A stretch of DNA of 64,000 nt from Clostridia bacterium (GTDB lineage Bacteria > Bacillota > Clostridia > Oscillospirales > Acutalibacteraceae): NCBI GenBank assembly GCA_017473165.1, contig JAFUNA010000002.1, positions 1 through 64,000 on the forward strand. The letters run 5' to 3'. This document shows positions 16,858-25,465 of the stretch, in pieces. Below the pieces are notes generated by a model. The model did not search any database. It saw only the letters and a list, made by a program, of their open reading frames with translations, and was not told the DNA's origin. The number at the start of each line of letters is the position of its first letter. Position 1 is the stretch's first letter. A program made the position numbers and the translations under genes.

Positions 16858-17892
16858 ATGTTTCGTTTTGACTGCGATTATCTTGAAGGAGCACATCCTT
16901 TGATATTACAAAGGCTTTCGGAAACAAATTTTGAACAGACAATCGGCTACGGCTGTGACCCTCATTGCGAAAACGCTGCAAAACTCATAAAAAAAGCCTG
17001 TAACAAAGACGATTGCGACGTACATTTTCTTGTCGGCGGAACGCAGACCAACACAACGGTTATCTGTGCCGCACTTCGTCCGCATCAGGGGGTTATAAGT
17101 GCCGATTCGGGACACATCAACGTTCACGAAAGCGGTGCAATTGAATCAACGGGGCACAAGGTGATCGCTCTCCCCTCCGATGACGGAAAAATATCCGCAG
17201 ATGCCGTTAAAAATTGCTTTGAAGCTCATTGGAATGACGAGGCACACGAGCACATTGTTCAGCCCGGCATGGTTTATATTTCACAGCCTACCGAAAAAGG
17301 CACGCTTTATTCAAAAGCCGAGCTTGAAGAAATATTCACCGTCTGCAAAAAATGCGGACTACTTCTTTACATTGACGGTGCAAGACTCGGCTATGCTCTT
17401 GCATCCAACGTCTGCGACATGACTCTTGCCGATGTTGCTGCAAGCTGCGATGCGTTTTATATAGGCGGCACAAAGGTCGGTGCACTTTTCGGAGAGGCAC
17501 TTATAATCAACAACGAAAATCTGAAAAAAGATTTCCGTTACCTTATAAAGCAAAAGGGCGGACTTCTTGCAAAGGGCAGGCTTCTCGGAATTCAGTTTGA
17601 AGTTCTTTTTGAAAACGGACTTTATTTTGAAATTTCCGCTCATGCAATCAAAGCCGCGAAAAGACTTCGCCAAATCTTTGAAAACCACGGCTGCAGATTC
17701 CTTGCGGATTCCGAAACAAACCAGCAGTTTCCCATTATGAAAAACGAAGAAATAGCAAAGCTTTCAGAAGAGTTTTCTTTTGAAAAATGGTGTTCGGTTA
17801 ATGAAAATGAAACCGCAGTACGTTTTTGTTCAAGCTGGGCAACAACCGACAAAAACCTTGATGCTCTTGAAAAAGCAGTTAAAAATATATAA
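16858..17892 (+). CDS. Threonine aldolase / beta-eliminating lyase family protein
   Basis: PLP enzyme of fold type I, 344 residues, of the low-specificity L-threonine aldolase type: cleaves L-threonine or L-allo-threonine to glycine and acetaldehyde. Signatures are FLVGGTQTNTTVICAAL, the PLP-aspartate LLYIDGARLGYAL and the Schiff-base lysine in FYIGGTKVGALFGE. AAGGAGAAATAAAA precedes the ATG. It follows the MFS gene by 2 bp and is closed by a terminator. Confidence 0.88.
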   Translation: MFRFDCDYLEGAHPLILQRLSETNFEQTIGYGCDPHCENAAKLIKKACNKDDCDVHFLVGGTQTNTTVICAALRPHQGVISADSGHINVHESGAIESTGHKVIALPSDDGKISADAVKNCFEAHWNDEAHEHIVQPGMVYISQPTEKGTLYSKAELEEIFTVCKKCGLLLYIDGARLGYALASNVCDMTLADVAASCDAFYIGGTKVGALFGEALIINNENLKKDFRYLIKQKGGLLAKGRLLGIQFEVLFENGLYFEISAHAIKAAKRLRQIFENHGCRFLADSETNQQFPIMKNEEIAKLSEEFSFEKWCSVNENETAVRFCSSWATTDKNLDALEKAVKNI

Positions 17893-17926
17893 AAAATAAG
17901 GTGTCACCTGCGACACCTTATTTTTA
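17893..17926. terminator. Bidirectional terminator
   Basis: AAAATAAGGTGTC and GACACCTTATTTT around the loop ACCTGC, with T-runs on both strands. It separates the aldolase gene from the converging GPH transporter gene. Confidence 0.92.
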
Positions 17927-17932
17927 TTTATA

Positions 17933-19513
17933 TCAGTTTTCCTGTATATATTCTGCGTTCATCTGTGCTTTGGCGATTCTGTCCACTTCTTCGGCGCTCT
18001 TTGCAAGCTCAACAGCCTTTCTTGTTGCCTCACGTCTTGCAAAAAGTTCACGGTACATTCTGTCACGCTTTTCACCGTTAAGGTCATGGAAGAATTTGGG
18101 GATAATTCCGAGAGCACCCGTGATTACGGGAACGCCCGTTCCCATTGCGAAAATCCACCATTTTGTGGAGTCCGCCTGTGTGCCGATGGTAAGACCCTGA
18201 ACATAGCCGATTCTCTTCATGATAAAGTTCTGAATCGAACCCATTACCATGCCCTGAAGCTTTGTTACAAGTCCTCTTGCAACACCTGTCATAGCCTCTG
18301 CTCTGTAGCCGTTTTTCCATTCGCAGTAGTCCATTGCTTCGTTAAGGATTTCTGTGGGAATAACGTGTCTTATACCGTAAACACACATTTCAAAAACTTC
18401 TTCAACCGCCATCAGCGGAAGCATTACCCATTTGTTCTTATAAAGACCCTTTTCAGCTCCGCCGATTGAACCGACACCGAAAACAACAAGCCAGCAGACA
18501 TCGGTCCAGATATCCTCGAGAATCCAGATTGCCTTTGTTGAGAGCTTCTTTCGAAGCGGTGCAATGAAAGCATAGCTTAATGTTGAAACGGGTGAAGCGG
18601 GAATGCCGACGATGGTCTGATATGTTGCAGAACCGAGAACGTCAATATAGTAGTTTATTCTGCTCTTACCAACTGCAAAGCCCGCAAGGAACTCTGAAAG
18701 TGTATAAAGCAGAATCGGTCTGTTGTTAACAATAGCCTTAAGACCTTGAATGATGCTCGGTTTTTCAATCGTCTGGGAAACTCTTTCTTTTGTTACGCAA
18801 ATAAAATAGAAAGAAAGTGCACAGCCGAGAATTGCTGTTCCGACGCCGAAGCTGATGAAAAGAGATGTTCTGTTCCAGGTTACAACCTGATTGTTAACAA
18901 GGTCAAGAAGAACACCGAAAAGAAGCTCGGGAAGCTTTTCGCCGACAAGACCCGAAATAAGGTTTGCCATTGTTATAAGACCCGTTCGTTCAAGCGGGTC
19001 AGGCGTTATGGTTGACATAAAGCCGGTGCTTGCAATTGCAGTAAATGTTCCCGCAGTTTCGCAAATAATTGAAAAAATTGCATAGAACAGCAGTTTCGGT
19101 GCATAGGTTGCACTTGTATCGGCAAATACCAACGGCATAAACCAATACCAAAGACCGATAAGCATCAAGGGAATTTTACCGAGCAGAATGTATGGCTTGA
19201 ACTTTCCCCATCTTGTTCTTGTGCGGTCAACGATAACACCGATAAATGTATCGTTTATTGTATCCCATAAGCCGGCAAACAAGCCGAAAACCGCAAGGAA
19301 ATCGAAATCAAGCTTAACAATATCATAAATAAATCTTTCTTTATATTTGTCGATATTGAAGCTGCCCGAAACATCGTTTAGAAGATAACCTATACGTTCT
19401 TTCTGACCGACGTAGCGTCTGTTGTTCAAAAGCGGATTTTTGACACCTTTTTCATAGTCTATGACTATACCATGGTTTTCTTCTTCATATGCCAAATTAG
19501 TATTTTCTGCCAC
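17933..19513 (-). CDS. GPH-family (MelB-like) sugar:cation symporter
   Basis: Glycoside-pentoside-hexuronide:cation symporter, about 526 residues. The N-terminal half carries the family motif in FAGLWDTINDTFIGVIVDRT followed by RTRWGKFKPYIL. The C-terminal half has MDYCEWKNGYRAEAMTGV, and the protein ends in a long charged cytoplasmic tail (RMYRELFARREATRKAVELA). It is longer than typical MelB (about 470) because of the N-terminal lead and this tail. The start is GTG at 19513 (GGGGG with 7-base spacing); a TTG at 19516 is the alternative. The substrate is unknown. Confidence 0.88.
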   Translation of the reverse strand: MAENTNLAYEEENHGIVIDYEKGVKNPLLNNRRYVGQKERIGYLLNDVSGSFNIDKYKERFIYDIVKLDFDFLAVFGLFAGLWDTINDTFIGVIVDRTRTRWGKFKPYILLGKIPLMLIGLWYWFMPLVFADTSATYAPKLLFYAIFSIICETAGTFTAIASTGFMSTITPDPLERTGLITMANLISGLVGEKLPELLFGVLLDLVNNQVVTWNRTSLFISFGVGTAILGCALSFYFICVTKERVSQTIEKPSIIQGLKAIVNNRPILLYTLSEFLAGFAVGKSRINYYIDVLGSATYQTIVGIPASPVSTLSYAFIAPLRKKLSTKAIWILEDIWTDVCWLVVFGVGSIGGAEKGLYKNKWVMLPLMAVEEVFEMCVYGIRHVIPTEILNEAMDYCEWKNGYRAEAMTGVARGLVTKLQGMVMGSIQNFIMKRIGYVQGLTIGTQADSTKWWIFAMGTGVPVITGALGIIPKFFHDLNGEKRDRMYRELFARREATRKAVELAKSAEEVDRIAKAQMNAEYIQEN

Positions 19514-19544
19514 CAAAGCGCCCCCTTTTTTGAATTCTTGTAAG

Positions 19545-19573
19545 ATTATAACATAAATTTATGGGAAATTCAA
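19545..19573 (-). promoter_or_regulatory. Promoter of the GPH transporter
   Basis: TTGAAT (19573-19568), 17-bp spacer, TATAAT (19550-19545). Confidence 0.75.
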
Positions 19574-19614
19574 CAAGTTTTATAACTTTTGTTAATTTTT
19601 TTTGCATATTCTAT

Positions 19615-19643
19615 TTGACTTTGTTGCAAAAATATGGTTAAAT
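19615..19643 (+). promoter_or_regulatory. Promoter of the divergent GDPD-like gene
   Basis: TTGACT (19615-19620), 17-bp spacer, TTAAAT (19638-19643). Confidence 0.6.
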
Positions 19644-19665
19644 TCTTCTGCAGGAGGTTGATTTT

Positions 19666-20436
19666 ATGAGTAAGTTTCGTAATAAAATCTACGATATTTA
19701 TGCCGATTTGGTTTTTAATCTGAACAAAAAGTCATTCAAAAAAATAATCAAGGATAAATCAACATTACCCGAGGGGTTTACGGTAACTTACCATTCCGGT
19801 GCATTGAACACAAAGCCGAACACGGTAAAATCAATCGATGCCGCAATTGCTCACGGAGCAAAAATTGTTGAGATTGACGTAAGCTTCAGACCCGACGGAA
19901 CTCCGGTTATAATTCACGATTCCGCCCCTGAAATCAATCAAGGTGTATTGCTTGAAAATGCACTTGAAGCCGTTGCACAAAGCAAAACCTGCATGATAAA
20001 TCTTGACATAAAGTCAACCGCAAACCTCGGTGCGGTCGATGAGCTTGTTAAGCAACACGGACTTACGGAAAGAGTATTTTACACCGGTGTTTTTGACGAT
20101 TGGGTTGAAAAGGTTAAGTCAAGCTCATCAATCCCCTATTATCTCAACCATTCAATTACAAATCAGGAAGCTACGGATATTTCCTTTGCACAAACAGTTG
20201 CGGATAAAGCGAAAAAACTCGGTGCAATAGGCATAAATTCAAACTATACTCCGGCAACAGAACTGTTTGTTGAAACAATGAGAAAAAACGGACTTCTTGT
20301 TTCACTCTGGACAGTCAACAATATGCAGGATATGATTAAAGTTTTAAATCTCAAACCCGATAATATTACAACAAAAAAACCGCATTATCTGAAAAGAATT
20401 TTAGCAGAATATCGGGAATACATTTTTAATGAATAA
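19666..20436 (+). CDS. Divergent GDPD-family protein with altered active-site motifs
   Basis: A 256-residue protein with the GDPD TIM-barrel pattern: GAKIVEIDVSFRPDGTPVII with HD at 84-85, CMINLDIKS, and LVSLWTVNN. The first signature HRG is HSG (H43, S44, G45) and the PENT motif reads KPNT. The metal-site acids E69 and D71 and the H84-D85 pair remain. A basic N-terminal 35-residue lead (KIYDIYADLVFNLNKKSFKK) precedes the domain. Loss of the conserved arginine suggests changed substrate or weak activity. GCAGGAGGTTGATTTT precedes the ATG. It is monocistronic. Confidence 0.75.
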   Translation: MSKFRNKIYDIYADLVFNLNKKSFKKIIKDKSTLPEGFTVTYHSGALNTKPNTVKSIDAAIAHGAKIVEIDVSFRPDGTPVIIHDSAPEINQGVLLENALEAVAQSKTCMINLDIKSTANLGAVDELVKQHGLTERVFYTGVFDDWVEKVKSSSSIPYYLNHSITNQEATDISFAQTVADKAKKLGAIGINSNYTPATELFVETMRKNGLLVSLWTVNNMQDMIKVLNLKPDNITTKKPHYLKRILAEYREYIFNE

Positions 20437-20442
20437 AAAATC

Positions 20443-20475
20443 AACCGCCATGATTTCAATGAAATCACGGCGGTT
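20443..20475. terminator. Bidirectional terminator
   Basis: AACCGCC-A-TGATTTC and GAAATCA-C-GGCGGTT around a 3-nt loop, with T/A-rich flanks. It lies between the converging GDPD-like and ArsC-like genes. Confidence 0.88.
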
Positions 20476-20826
20476 TTATTTCAGCTTTTCCCATTCCTGC
20501 GGCTTAAAACCGACAAAAACAGTGTTTTCGCTAACGATAATCGGTCTTTTCACGAGCATTCCGTCGGTTGAAAGAAGCTTCAGCTGCTCATCCTCGCTCA
20601 TTGACGGAAGCTTATCTTTCAGCTCCATGGATTTATAAAGCAGACCGCTTGTATTAAAGAATTTTTTGAGTTCAAGTCCGCTTTTTTCATACCATTCTTT
20701 GAGCTCATCATAGGTGGGATTTTGTTCTTTTATGTGGCGGTCAACATATTCGATTCCGTTATCGTCAAGCCATTTTTTCGCCTTTTGGCAGGTAGTGCAT
20801 TTCGGATATTCAACAAACAGAAGCAT
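20476..20826 (-). CDS. ArsC/Spx-family thioredoxin-fold protein
   Basis: A 116-residue protein starting MLLFVEYPKCTTCQKAKKWL, with a redox CxxC (C10, C13), then LKKFFNTSGLLYKS and the substrate-loop VKRPIIV. This is the ArsC/YffB/Spx fold. It may be an arsenate-reductase-like thiol enzyme or a Spx/MgsR-type regulator; the family name alone does not decide it. It overlaps the Nudix stop (TGATG) with GGAGGAATTCTG upstream. No arsenic genes are nearby. Confidence 0.85.
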   Translation of the reverse strand: MLLFVEYPKCTTCQKAKKWLDDNGIEYVDRHIKEQNPTYDELKEWYEKSGLELKKFFNTSGLLYKSMELKDKLPSMSEDEQLKLLSTDGMLVKRPIIVSENTVFVGFKPQEWEKLK

Positions 20827-21209
20827 CAGAATTCCTCCTTGATTTTCTTTAAAATTTCATCATCTGCAGGGCAGAAATTATATTGCGGAATTTCATCGGG
20901 AGTTATGGATTTTATGTCATTATGCTCAAGCTTTTGAGGTGTTCCGTCTGCAATTTCGGCATTAAAAAGCGTGAGATGTATATTTATGTCGGGATATTCA
21001 TGGTCAACCTCCATGAAAACATCGCCGACTTTAACGGTTACGCCGATTTCCTCGCGGCACTCACGAATCAACGCTTCTTCAAGCGTTTCTCCGTTCTCAA
21101 CCTTTCCGCCGACAAACTCCCATTGATATGCTCTTGTTTTTGATGCGGGACGCTGAAAAATCATGAATTTTTCTCCGTCACGGATAAGAGCAGCAACAAC
21201 CTGTACCAT
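20826..21209 (-). CDS. Nudix hydrolase (MutT-like, 8-oxo-dGTP diphosphatase type)
   Basis: Sanitises oxidised nucleotides. The 127 residues have a complete Nudix box, GGKVENGETLEEAL then IRECREEIGV, plus the MutT-type RPASKTRAYQWEF before it. The start at 21209 has GGGTG 7 bases upstream. It is co-transcribed with the ArsC/Spx-like gene. Confidence 0.93.
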   Translation of the reverse strand: MVQVVAALIRDGEKFMIFQRPASKTRAYQWEFVGGKVENGETLEEALIRECREEIGVTVKVGDVFMEVDHEYPDINIHLTLFNAEIADGTPQKLEHNDIKSITPDEIPQYNFCPADDEILKKIKEEF

Positions 21210-21243
21210 AATTTTCACCCGAATTTCAATTAATTATATTCAT

Positions 21244-21272
21244 AATTTATATTATTTTCATGCAATTGTCAA
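21244..21272 (-). promoter_or_regulatory. Promoter of the Nudix/ArsC-like pair
   Basis: TTGACA (21272-21267), 17-bp spacer, TAAATT (21249-21244). Confidence 0.65.
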
Positions 21273-21399
21273 CCGTAATTTTTAAAGATTTTTCCGCTTT
21301 CGCCGTTGTGCATTTTTAACACTTTTATCCACATTAATATGTGCATTTTGTAGTTTTAGACAATTTTATAACATACATATTTATATTGCGTTTTTTCGG

Positions 21400-21428
21400 T
21401 TGACATCGGACAAGCTTTTTAATATAAT
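21400..21428 (+). promoter_or_regulatory. Perfect consensus promoter of the ten-gene acyl-CoA/oxidoreductase operon
   Basis: TTGACA (21400-21405), 17-bp spacer, TATAAT (21423-21428): full consensus. No comparably good promoter lies inside the following 10.6 kb of tightly spaced genes. Confidence 0.92.
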
Positions 21429-21517
21429 ATAAGGAAACTTATAGTGCATAAGTATTTATTCATTTGCAAAACTTGCATATTCCGTCAGGAAATGCTGTTC
21501 AAAAAGGAGAGATTAGC

Positions 21518-22933
21518 ATGAAAAAAATCACAATCACAGACGCAACCCTCAGAGAGTGCGCACGCAGGGGTGACATTGCCCTCAGCTTCAAAGAAAAGCT
21601 TGAGATTGCAAAGCTCCTCGACAAGCTCAATATCGACGTTATCGAGGCGGCTCCCATTACCGACGAAAAAATCGATACCCTTGTTTTACGCACTATAAGT
21701 CCCCTCCTAAAGAACAGCATCCTATCCTGCCCCGTCGGCATCTCGGTTGAAGAAGCAAACAGAGCAATGAATTCCATTGCAGGTGCAAAAAAGCCCCGTC
21801 TTCTTGTTTCACTTCCCGTGTCGGCAGTTCAGATGGAATATTTTTATCACAAAAAGCCCGCAAAGATGCTTGAGCTCATTCAGAGCCTTACCGCTCACTG
21901 TGCAACGCTCTGCAATGACGTTGAGTTTGCTGCGGTTGATGCAACAAGAGCTGACAAGGCATATCTTTTTGAGGCTGTTAAAATCGCCATAGAAAACGGT
22001 GCAAAAACCGTGACGCTCTGCGACACCGCAGGTGCACTTCTTCCCGATGAATTCACCGCTCTTATCAATGAACTTTACGAAGCCGTTCCCGCTGCAAAGA
22101 ACGTTGTTTTGAGTGCTGAATGCAGCGATGCTCTCGACATGGCAAACGCCTGTGTATTTTCCTGCATTTCAGCAGGTGCGGCACAGATAAAAACCTGCAT
22201 CGGCAGCGAAGCACTTCCCGACCTTGAGCACGTTATGAAGGCTCTTCAGGTCAAAGGTCACACTCTTGACGTTACATACGGCGTTAACTCAATGGCAATC
22301 AACCATTCCGCAAATCTTATTCTCGGAATGACAAGCGACAGCCACAAGGGTGCTGCTTCTTTCGGCAATTCCGCCGCAGCATCCGCAAGCGGCGTTCTGC
22401 TTGACAACACAGCTGACATTGCAAAGGTCAGCAAGGCAATCGTTTCGCTCGGCTATGAGCTTTCAGAAGACGATACCGCAAAGGTGTTTGATGCTTTCAA
22501 AGAAATTGCAGGCAAAAAGCAGGTCGGTGCAAAAGAGCTTGATGCAATCATTGCAAACGTTGCCCATCAGGTTCCTCCCACCTACAGACTTCAGAGCTAC
22601 GTTATAAATTCCGGAAATCTTATTTCCTCAACCGCAAACATTGTTCTTGAAAAAGGCAGCAGAACCCTCAAGGATGTCTGCATGGGCGACGGTCCGATTG
22701 ATGCCGCATTCAGAACGGTTGAGCATATCATCGGTCACCACTATGAGCTTGACGATTTCCAGATTCAGTCCGTTACCGAAGGTCATGAGGCAATGGGCGA
22801 GGCTCTTGTAAAGCTCCGCTCAAACGGCAAGCTTTATTCAGGCAAAGGAATTTCAACCGATATCATCGGTGCAAGCATCATTGCTTATGTTAACGCACTT
22901 AACAAAATCGTTTATGAGGAGAAAGCTGAATGA
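21518..22933 (+). CDS. LeuA-like HMGL-domain protein lacking the metal-binding HxH motif
   Basis: A 471-residue protein with the layout of isopropylmalate/homocitrate synthases: an N-terminal HMGL barrel (TDATLRECARRGDIALSF, D8/R12/E13; CDTAGALLPDE at 168-178) and a C-terminal LeuA regulatory-type domain from about 355 (GDGPIDAAFRTVEHII, SVTEGHEAMGEALVKL, TDIIGASIIAYVNALNKI). In true family members a HxHND motif supplies two metal histidines; here the site reads AECSD (200-204). The metal Asn of the next motif appears to be D235, and the GEQ after TLRD is missing. Ordinary Claisen condensation is thus doubtful. AAAAGGAGAGATTAGC precedes the ATG. It is the first gene of the operon; its stop overlaps the next start (ATGA). 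Confidence 0.8.
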   Translation: MKKITITDATLRECARRGDIALSFKEKLEIAKLLDKLNIDVIEAAPITDEKIDTLVLRTISPLLKNSILSCPVGISVEEANRAMNSIAGAKKPRLLVSLPVSAVQMEYFYHKKPAKMLELIQSLTAHCATLCNDVEFAAVDATRADKAYLFEAVKIAIENGAKTVTLCDTAGALLPDEFTALINELYEAVPAAKNVVLSAECSDALDMANACVFSCISAGAAQIKTCIGSEALPDLEHVMKALQVKGHTLDVTYGVNSMAINHSANLILGMTSDSHKGAASFGNSAAASASGVLLDNTADIAKVSKAIVSLGYELSEDDTAKVFDAFKEIAGKKQVGAKELDAIIANVAHQVPPTYRLQSYVINSGNLISSTANIVLEKGSRTLKDVCMGDGPIDAAFRTVEHIIGHHYELDDFQIQSVTEGHEAMGEALVKLRSNGKLYSGKGISTDIIGASIIAYVNALNKIVYEEKAE

Positions 22934-25437
22934 AACTGTCATTTTCAACAAACGGGTGGCAGGAGCTTTCATGGGCTGAATTTGTAAACACCGCAAACGA
23001 CCTCGGCTTCAGCGGTATTGAAATCCACAACATAACAGATTCCAGATTCACAGGCTCGGATGCCCCCTTCAATAAAAACAATTCCGCAGCAACGGTACAC
23101 AAGCTGCTTGAAAATTCACTTTCAATCCCCTGCATCGATACCTTCTGCAATGTTGCAGACGAAAAAATTGCAGACGAAGGATTTGAAGAAATCGCAACCG
23201 CTATCGAAATTGCATCAAGAATAAGATGCCCCTATGTCAGAATTCATGCTTATGCAACGGGTGCAGAAAAGAAGGCTGAAGATTCAACCGTAATTTCTCT
23301 TATCGGCAGACTCATTGACAAGGCGGAGCAGGACAACGTTACACTCCTTGTTGAAACCGTCGGTATTTATGCCGACACATCAAGACTCCGTGACTTGCTC
23401 AATGTTTTCGCCTGCGACGCACTCGCAGCTCTCTGGGATATCAACCATCCCTACAGAGATTTTGGTGAAGAGCCCGACACAACAATCACAAACCTCGGTG
23501 CTTATATCAAGCACGTTCACGTCAAGGACTCGGTTATTGAAGACAGCAAGGTAAAATACAGACTCATCGGCGAAGGCGACCTTCCGCTCGGAACGATGAT
23601 AAGAGCTCTTGAATCGGTCAACTATGACGGCTTCCTTTCATATGAATGTCAGCCCGAAACAATCGAGGATTTCGGCATTGCGGAAATTGTTTTCCCCCAT
23701 TTCGTCAATGCTATCAGCAATTATGACACGGCAAAGAAAAGCGAAGAGCTTCTCTACACAAACCGTGACGGAAGCGGCAAATTCGTTTGGGAAAAATACA
23801 AGCTTGTCAATAAAACCTTCTCGCAGGTTCTTGACACAATGGTTGAAAAGTTCCCCGACCAGATTGCATATAAGTACACAACTCTCGACTACACAAGAAC
23901 ATATTCACAGTTCAGAGATGACGTTGACAACTGTGCCAGAGCACTCATTGCTCTGGGCGTAAAGCCCGGCGACAAGGTTGCGGTCTGGCTCACAAACCTT
24001 CCCCAGTGGTTTATCACCTTCTGGGCTGCAACAAAAATCGGCGCGGTTCTCGTTACCGTCAACACGGCGTATAAAATCCACGAGATTGAGTATCTTCTCC
24101 GTCAGTCCGATACTCACACACTTATCACAATTGAATCCTGCCTTGACTCAAACTATGCAGAGTCAATCGCAACGCTCTGCCCCGAGCTTGAGGTTGCCGT
24201 TCCCGGCAAGCCTCTCCACTGCCGCAGACTTCCCTTCCTTCGCAACGTTATAACCGTAGGCTACCGCCAGAAGGGCTGCCTTACCTGGGAAGAGGCAATG
24301 GATATGGCGGTCAGAGTTCCCATTGAAGAAGTTTACCGCAGAGCAGCCGCAGTTGACTGCCACGATGTAGCAAATATGCAGTACACCTCGGGAACAACAG
24401 GCTTCCCCAAGGGCGTTATGCTCACCCACTACAATATCGTTAACAACGGCAAAATCATCGGCGACAGAATGGATTTATCCACAGCCGACAGAATGATGAT
24501 TCAGGTGCCCATGTTCCATTGCTTCGGCATGGTGCTTTCCATGACATCCATGATGACCCACGGCGGAACAATGTCACCGCTCCCCTATTTCTCGGCTAAA
24601 TCATCGCTTGCCTGCGTTAATCAGGAGCATATCACCTGCTTCAACGGTGTTCCCACCATGTTCATTGCAATGTTCCAGCATGAGGACTTTGCAAAGACAG
24701 ATTTCTCATATATGAGAACAGGCATCATGGCGGGTGCGAATTGTCCGCCCGAACTGATGAAGCGTGCCGCCGCCGAAATGAACATGAGAGAAATCATCAG
24801 CGTTTACGGTCAGACGGAAGCTTCTCCCGGCTGCACTATGGGCGAGGTTAACGAATCGCTCGAGGACAGAACAGAAACAGTCGGCAGCGCATTCCCCCAC
24901 ATCGAATGTAAGATTATTGACCCCGAAACCGGCGAAGATTTGCCCGACGGCGAGAACGGCGAATTCGTTGCAAGGGGCTACAATATAATGAAGGGCTATT
25001 ACAAAATGCCCAAAGCCACCGAAGCCGCAATCGACAAAGACGGCTGGCTTCACAGCGGTGACATTGCCTGCAGAAGACCTGACGGCTATTATCTCATAAC
25101 AGGTCGACTTAAAGACATGATTATCCGCGGCGGCGAAAACATCTATCCCCGTGAAATTGAAGAATTCATCTTCACTCATGAAAAAGTTCAGGACGTTCAG
25201 GTTATCGGTGTTCCCGATAAGCGTTACGGCGAAGAAATCATGGCTTGCATAATCCTTAAAGAGGGCGAATCGATGACAGAAAAAGAAATGAGCGACTACA
25301 TCATGTCGCACATGGCTCGTCACAAAGTTCCCCGCTATATCGAATTTGTAAGCGATTTCCCCAAAAACGCTGCTGGCAAGATTCTCAAATACAAAATGAG
25401 AGAAGAAGCCACTAAAAAATACGGACTTGAAAAATAA
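22930..25437 (+). CDS. Fusion of sugar isomerase/epimerase TIM barrel and acyl-CoA ligase
   Basis: An 835-residue two-domain protein. Residues 1-265 form an AP-endonuclease-2/IolE-type TIM barrel with likely metal ligands E142 (LLVETVG), D170 (LWDINHPY), H197 (HVHVKD) and E239 (SYECQPE). Residues 290-835 are a complete adenylate-forming ligase: YTSGTTGFPKGVMLTH (485-500), VYGQTEASPG, GWLHSGD, GRLKDMIIRGGENIYPREIE and the catalytic lysine in NAAGKILKY (K817). The ligase resembles fatty-acyl or aryl-acid CoA ligases. The ATG overlaps the stop of the LeuA-like gene, so the two are translationally coupled. The frame is continuous with no internal start of note, so the fusion looks real. Confidence 0.85.
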   Translation: MKLSFSTNGWQELSWAEFVNTANDLGFSGIEIHNITDSRFTGSDAPFNKNNSAATVHKLLENSLSIPCIDTFCNVADEKIADEGFEEIATAIEIASRIRCPYVRIHAYATGAEKKAEDSTVISLIGRLIDKAEQDNVTLLVETVGIYADTSRLRDLLNVFACDALAALWDINHPYRDFGEEPDTTITNLGAYIKHVHVKDSVIEDSKVKYRLIGEGDLPLGTMIRALESVNYDGFLSYECQPETIEDFGIAEIVFPHFVNAISNYDTAKKSEELLYTNRDGSGKFVWEKYKLVNKTFSQVLDTMVEKFPDQIAYKYTTLDYTRTYSQFRDDVDNCARALIALGVKPGDKVAVWLTNLPQWFITFWAATKIGAVLVTVNTAYKIHEIEYLLRQSDTHTLITIESCLDSNYAESIATLCPELEVAVPGKPLHCRRLPFLRNVITVGYRQKGCLTWEEAMDMAVRVPIEEVYRRAAAVDCHDVANMQYTSGTTGFPKGVMLTHYNIVNNGKIIGDRMDLSTADRMMIQVPMFHCFGMVLSMTSMMTHGGTMSPLPYFSAKSSLACVNQEHITCFNGVPTMFIAMFQHEDFAKTDFSYMRTGIMAGANCPPELMKRAAAEMNMREIISVYGQTEASPGCTMGEVNESLEDRTETVGSAFPHIECKIIDPETGEDLPDGENGEFVARGYNIMKGYYKMPKATEAAIDKDGWLHSGDIACRRPDGYYLITGRLKDMIIRGGENIYPREIEEFIFTHEKVQDVQVIGVPDKRYGEEIMACIILKEGESMTEKEMSDYIMSHMARHKVPRYIEFVSDFPKNAAGKILKYKMREEATKKYGLEK

Positions 25438-25465
25438 TGACTATATTACCGAAAGGGTGTTTTAA

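Larger units (their letters stand above)
21219..21517. other. Intergenic region between divergent operons
   Basis: AT-rich 299-bp stretch with no gene. It holds the Nudix promoter (21244-21272, minus) and the long-operon promoter (21400-21428, plus). The plus leader of about 80 nt has no strong hairpin that I can see. Confidence 0.6.

Noticed and set aside
24706-25323. 205-codon minus-strand open frame opposite the fusion gene
   Set aside because: It mirrors conserved ligase motifs on the other strand, so it is a shadow.
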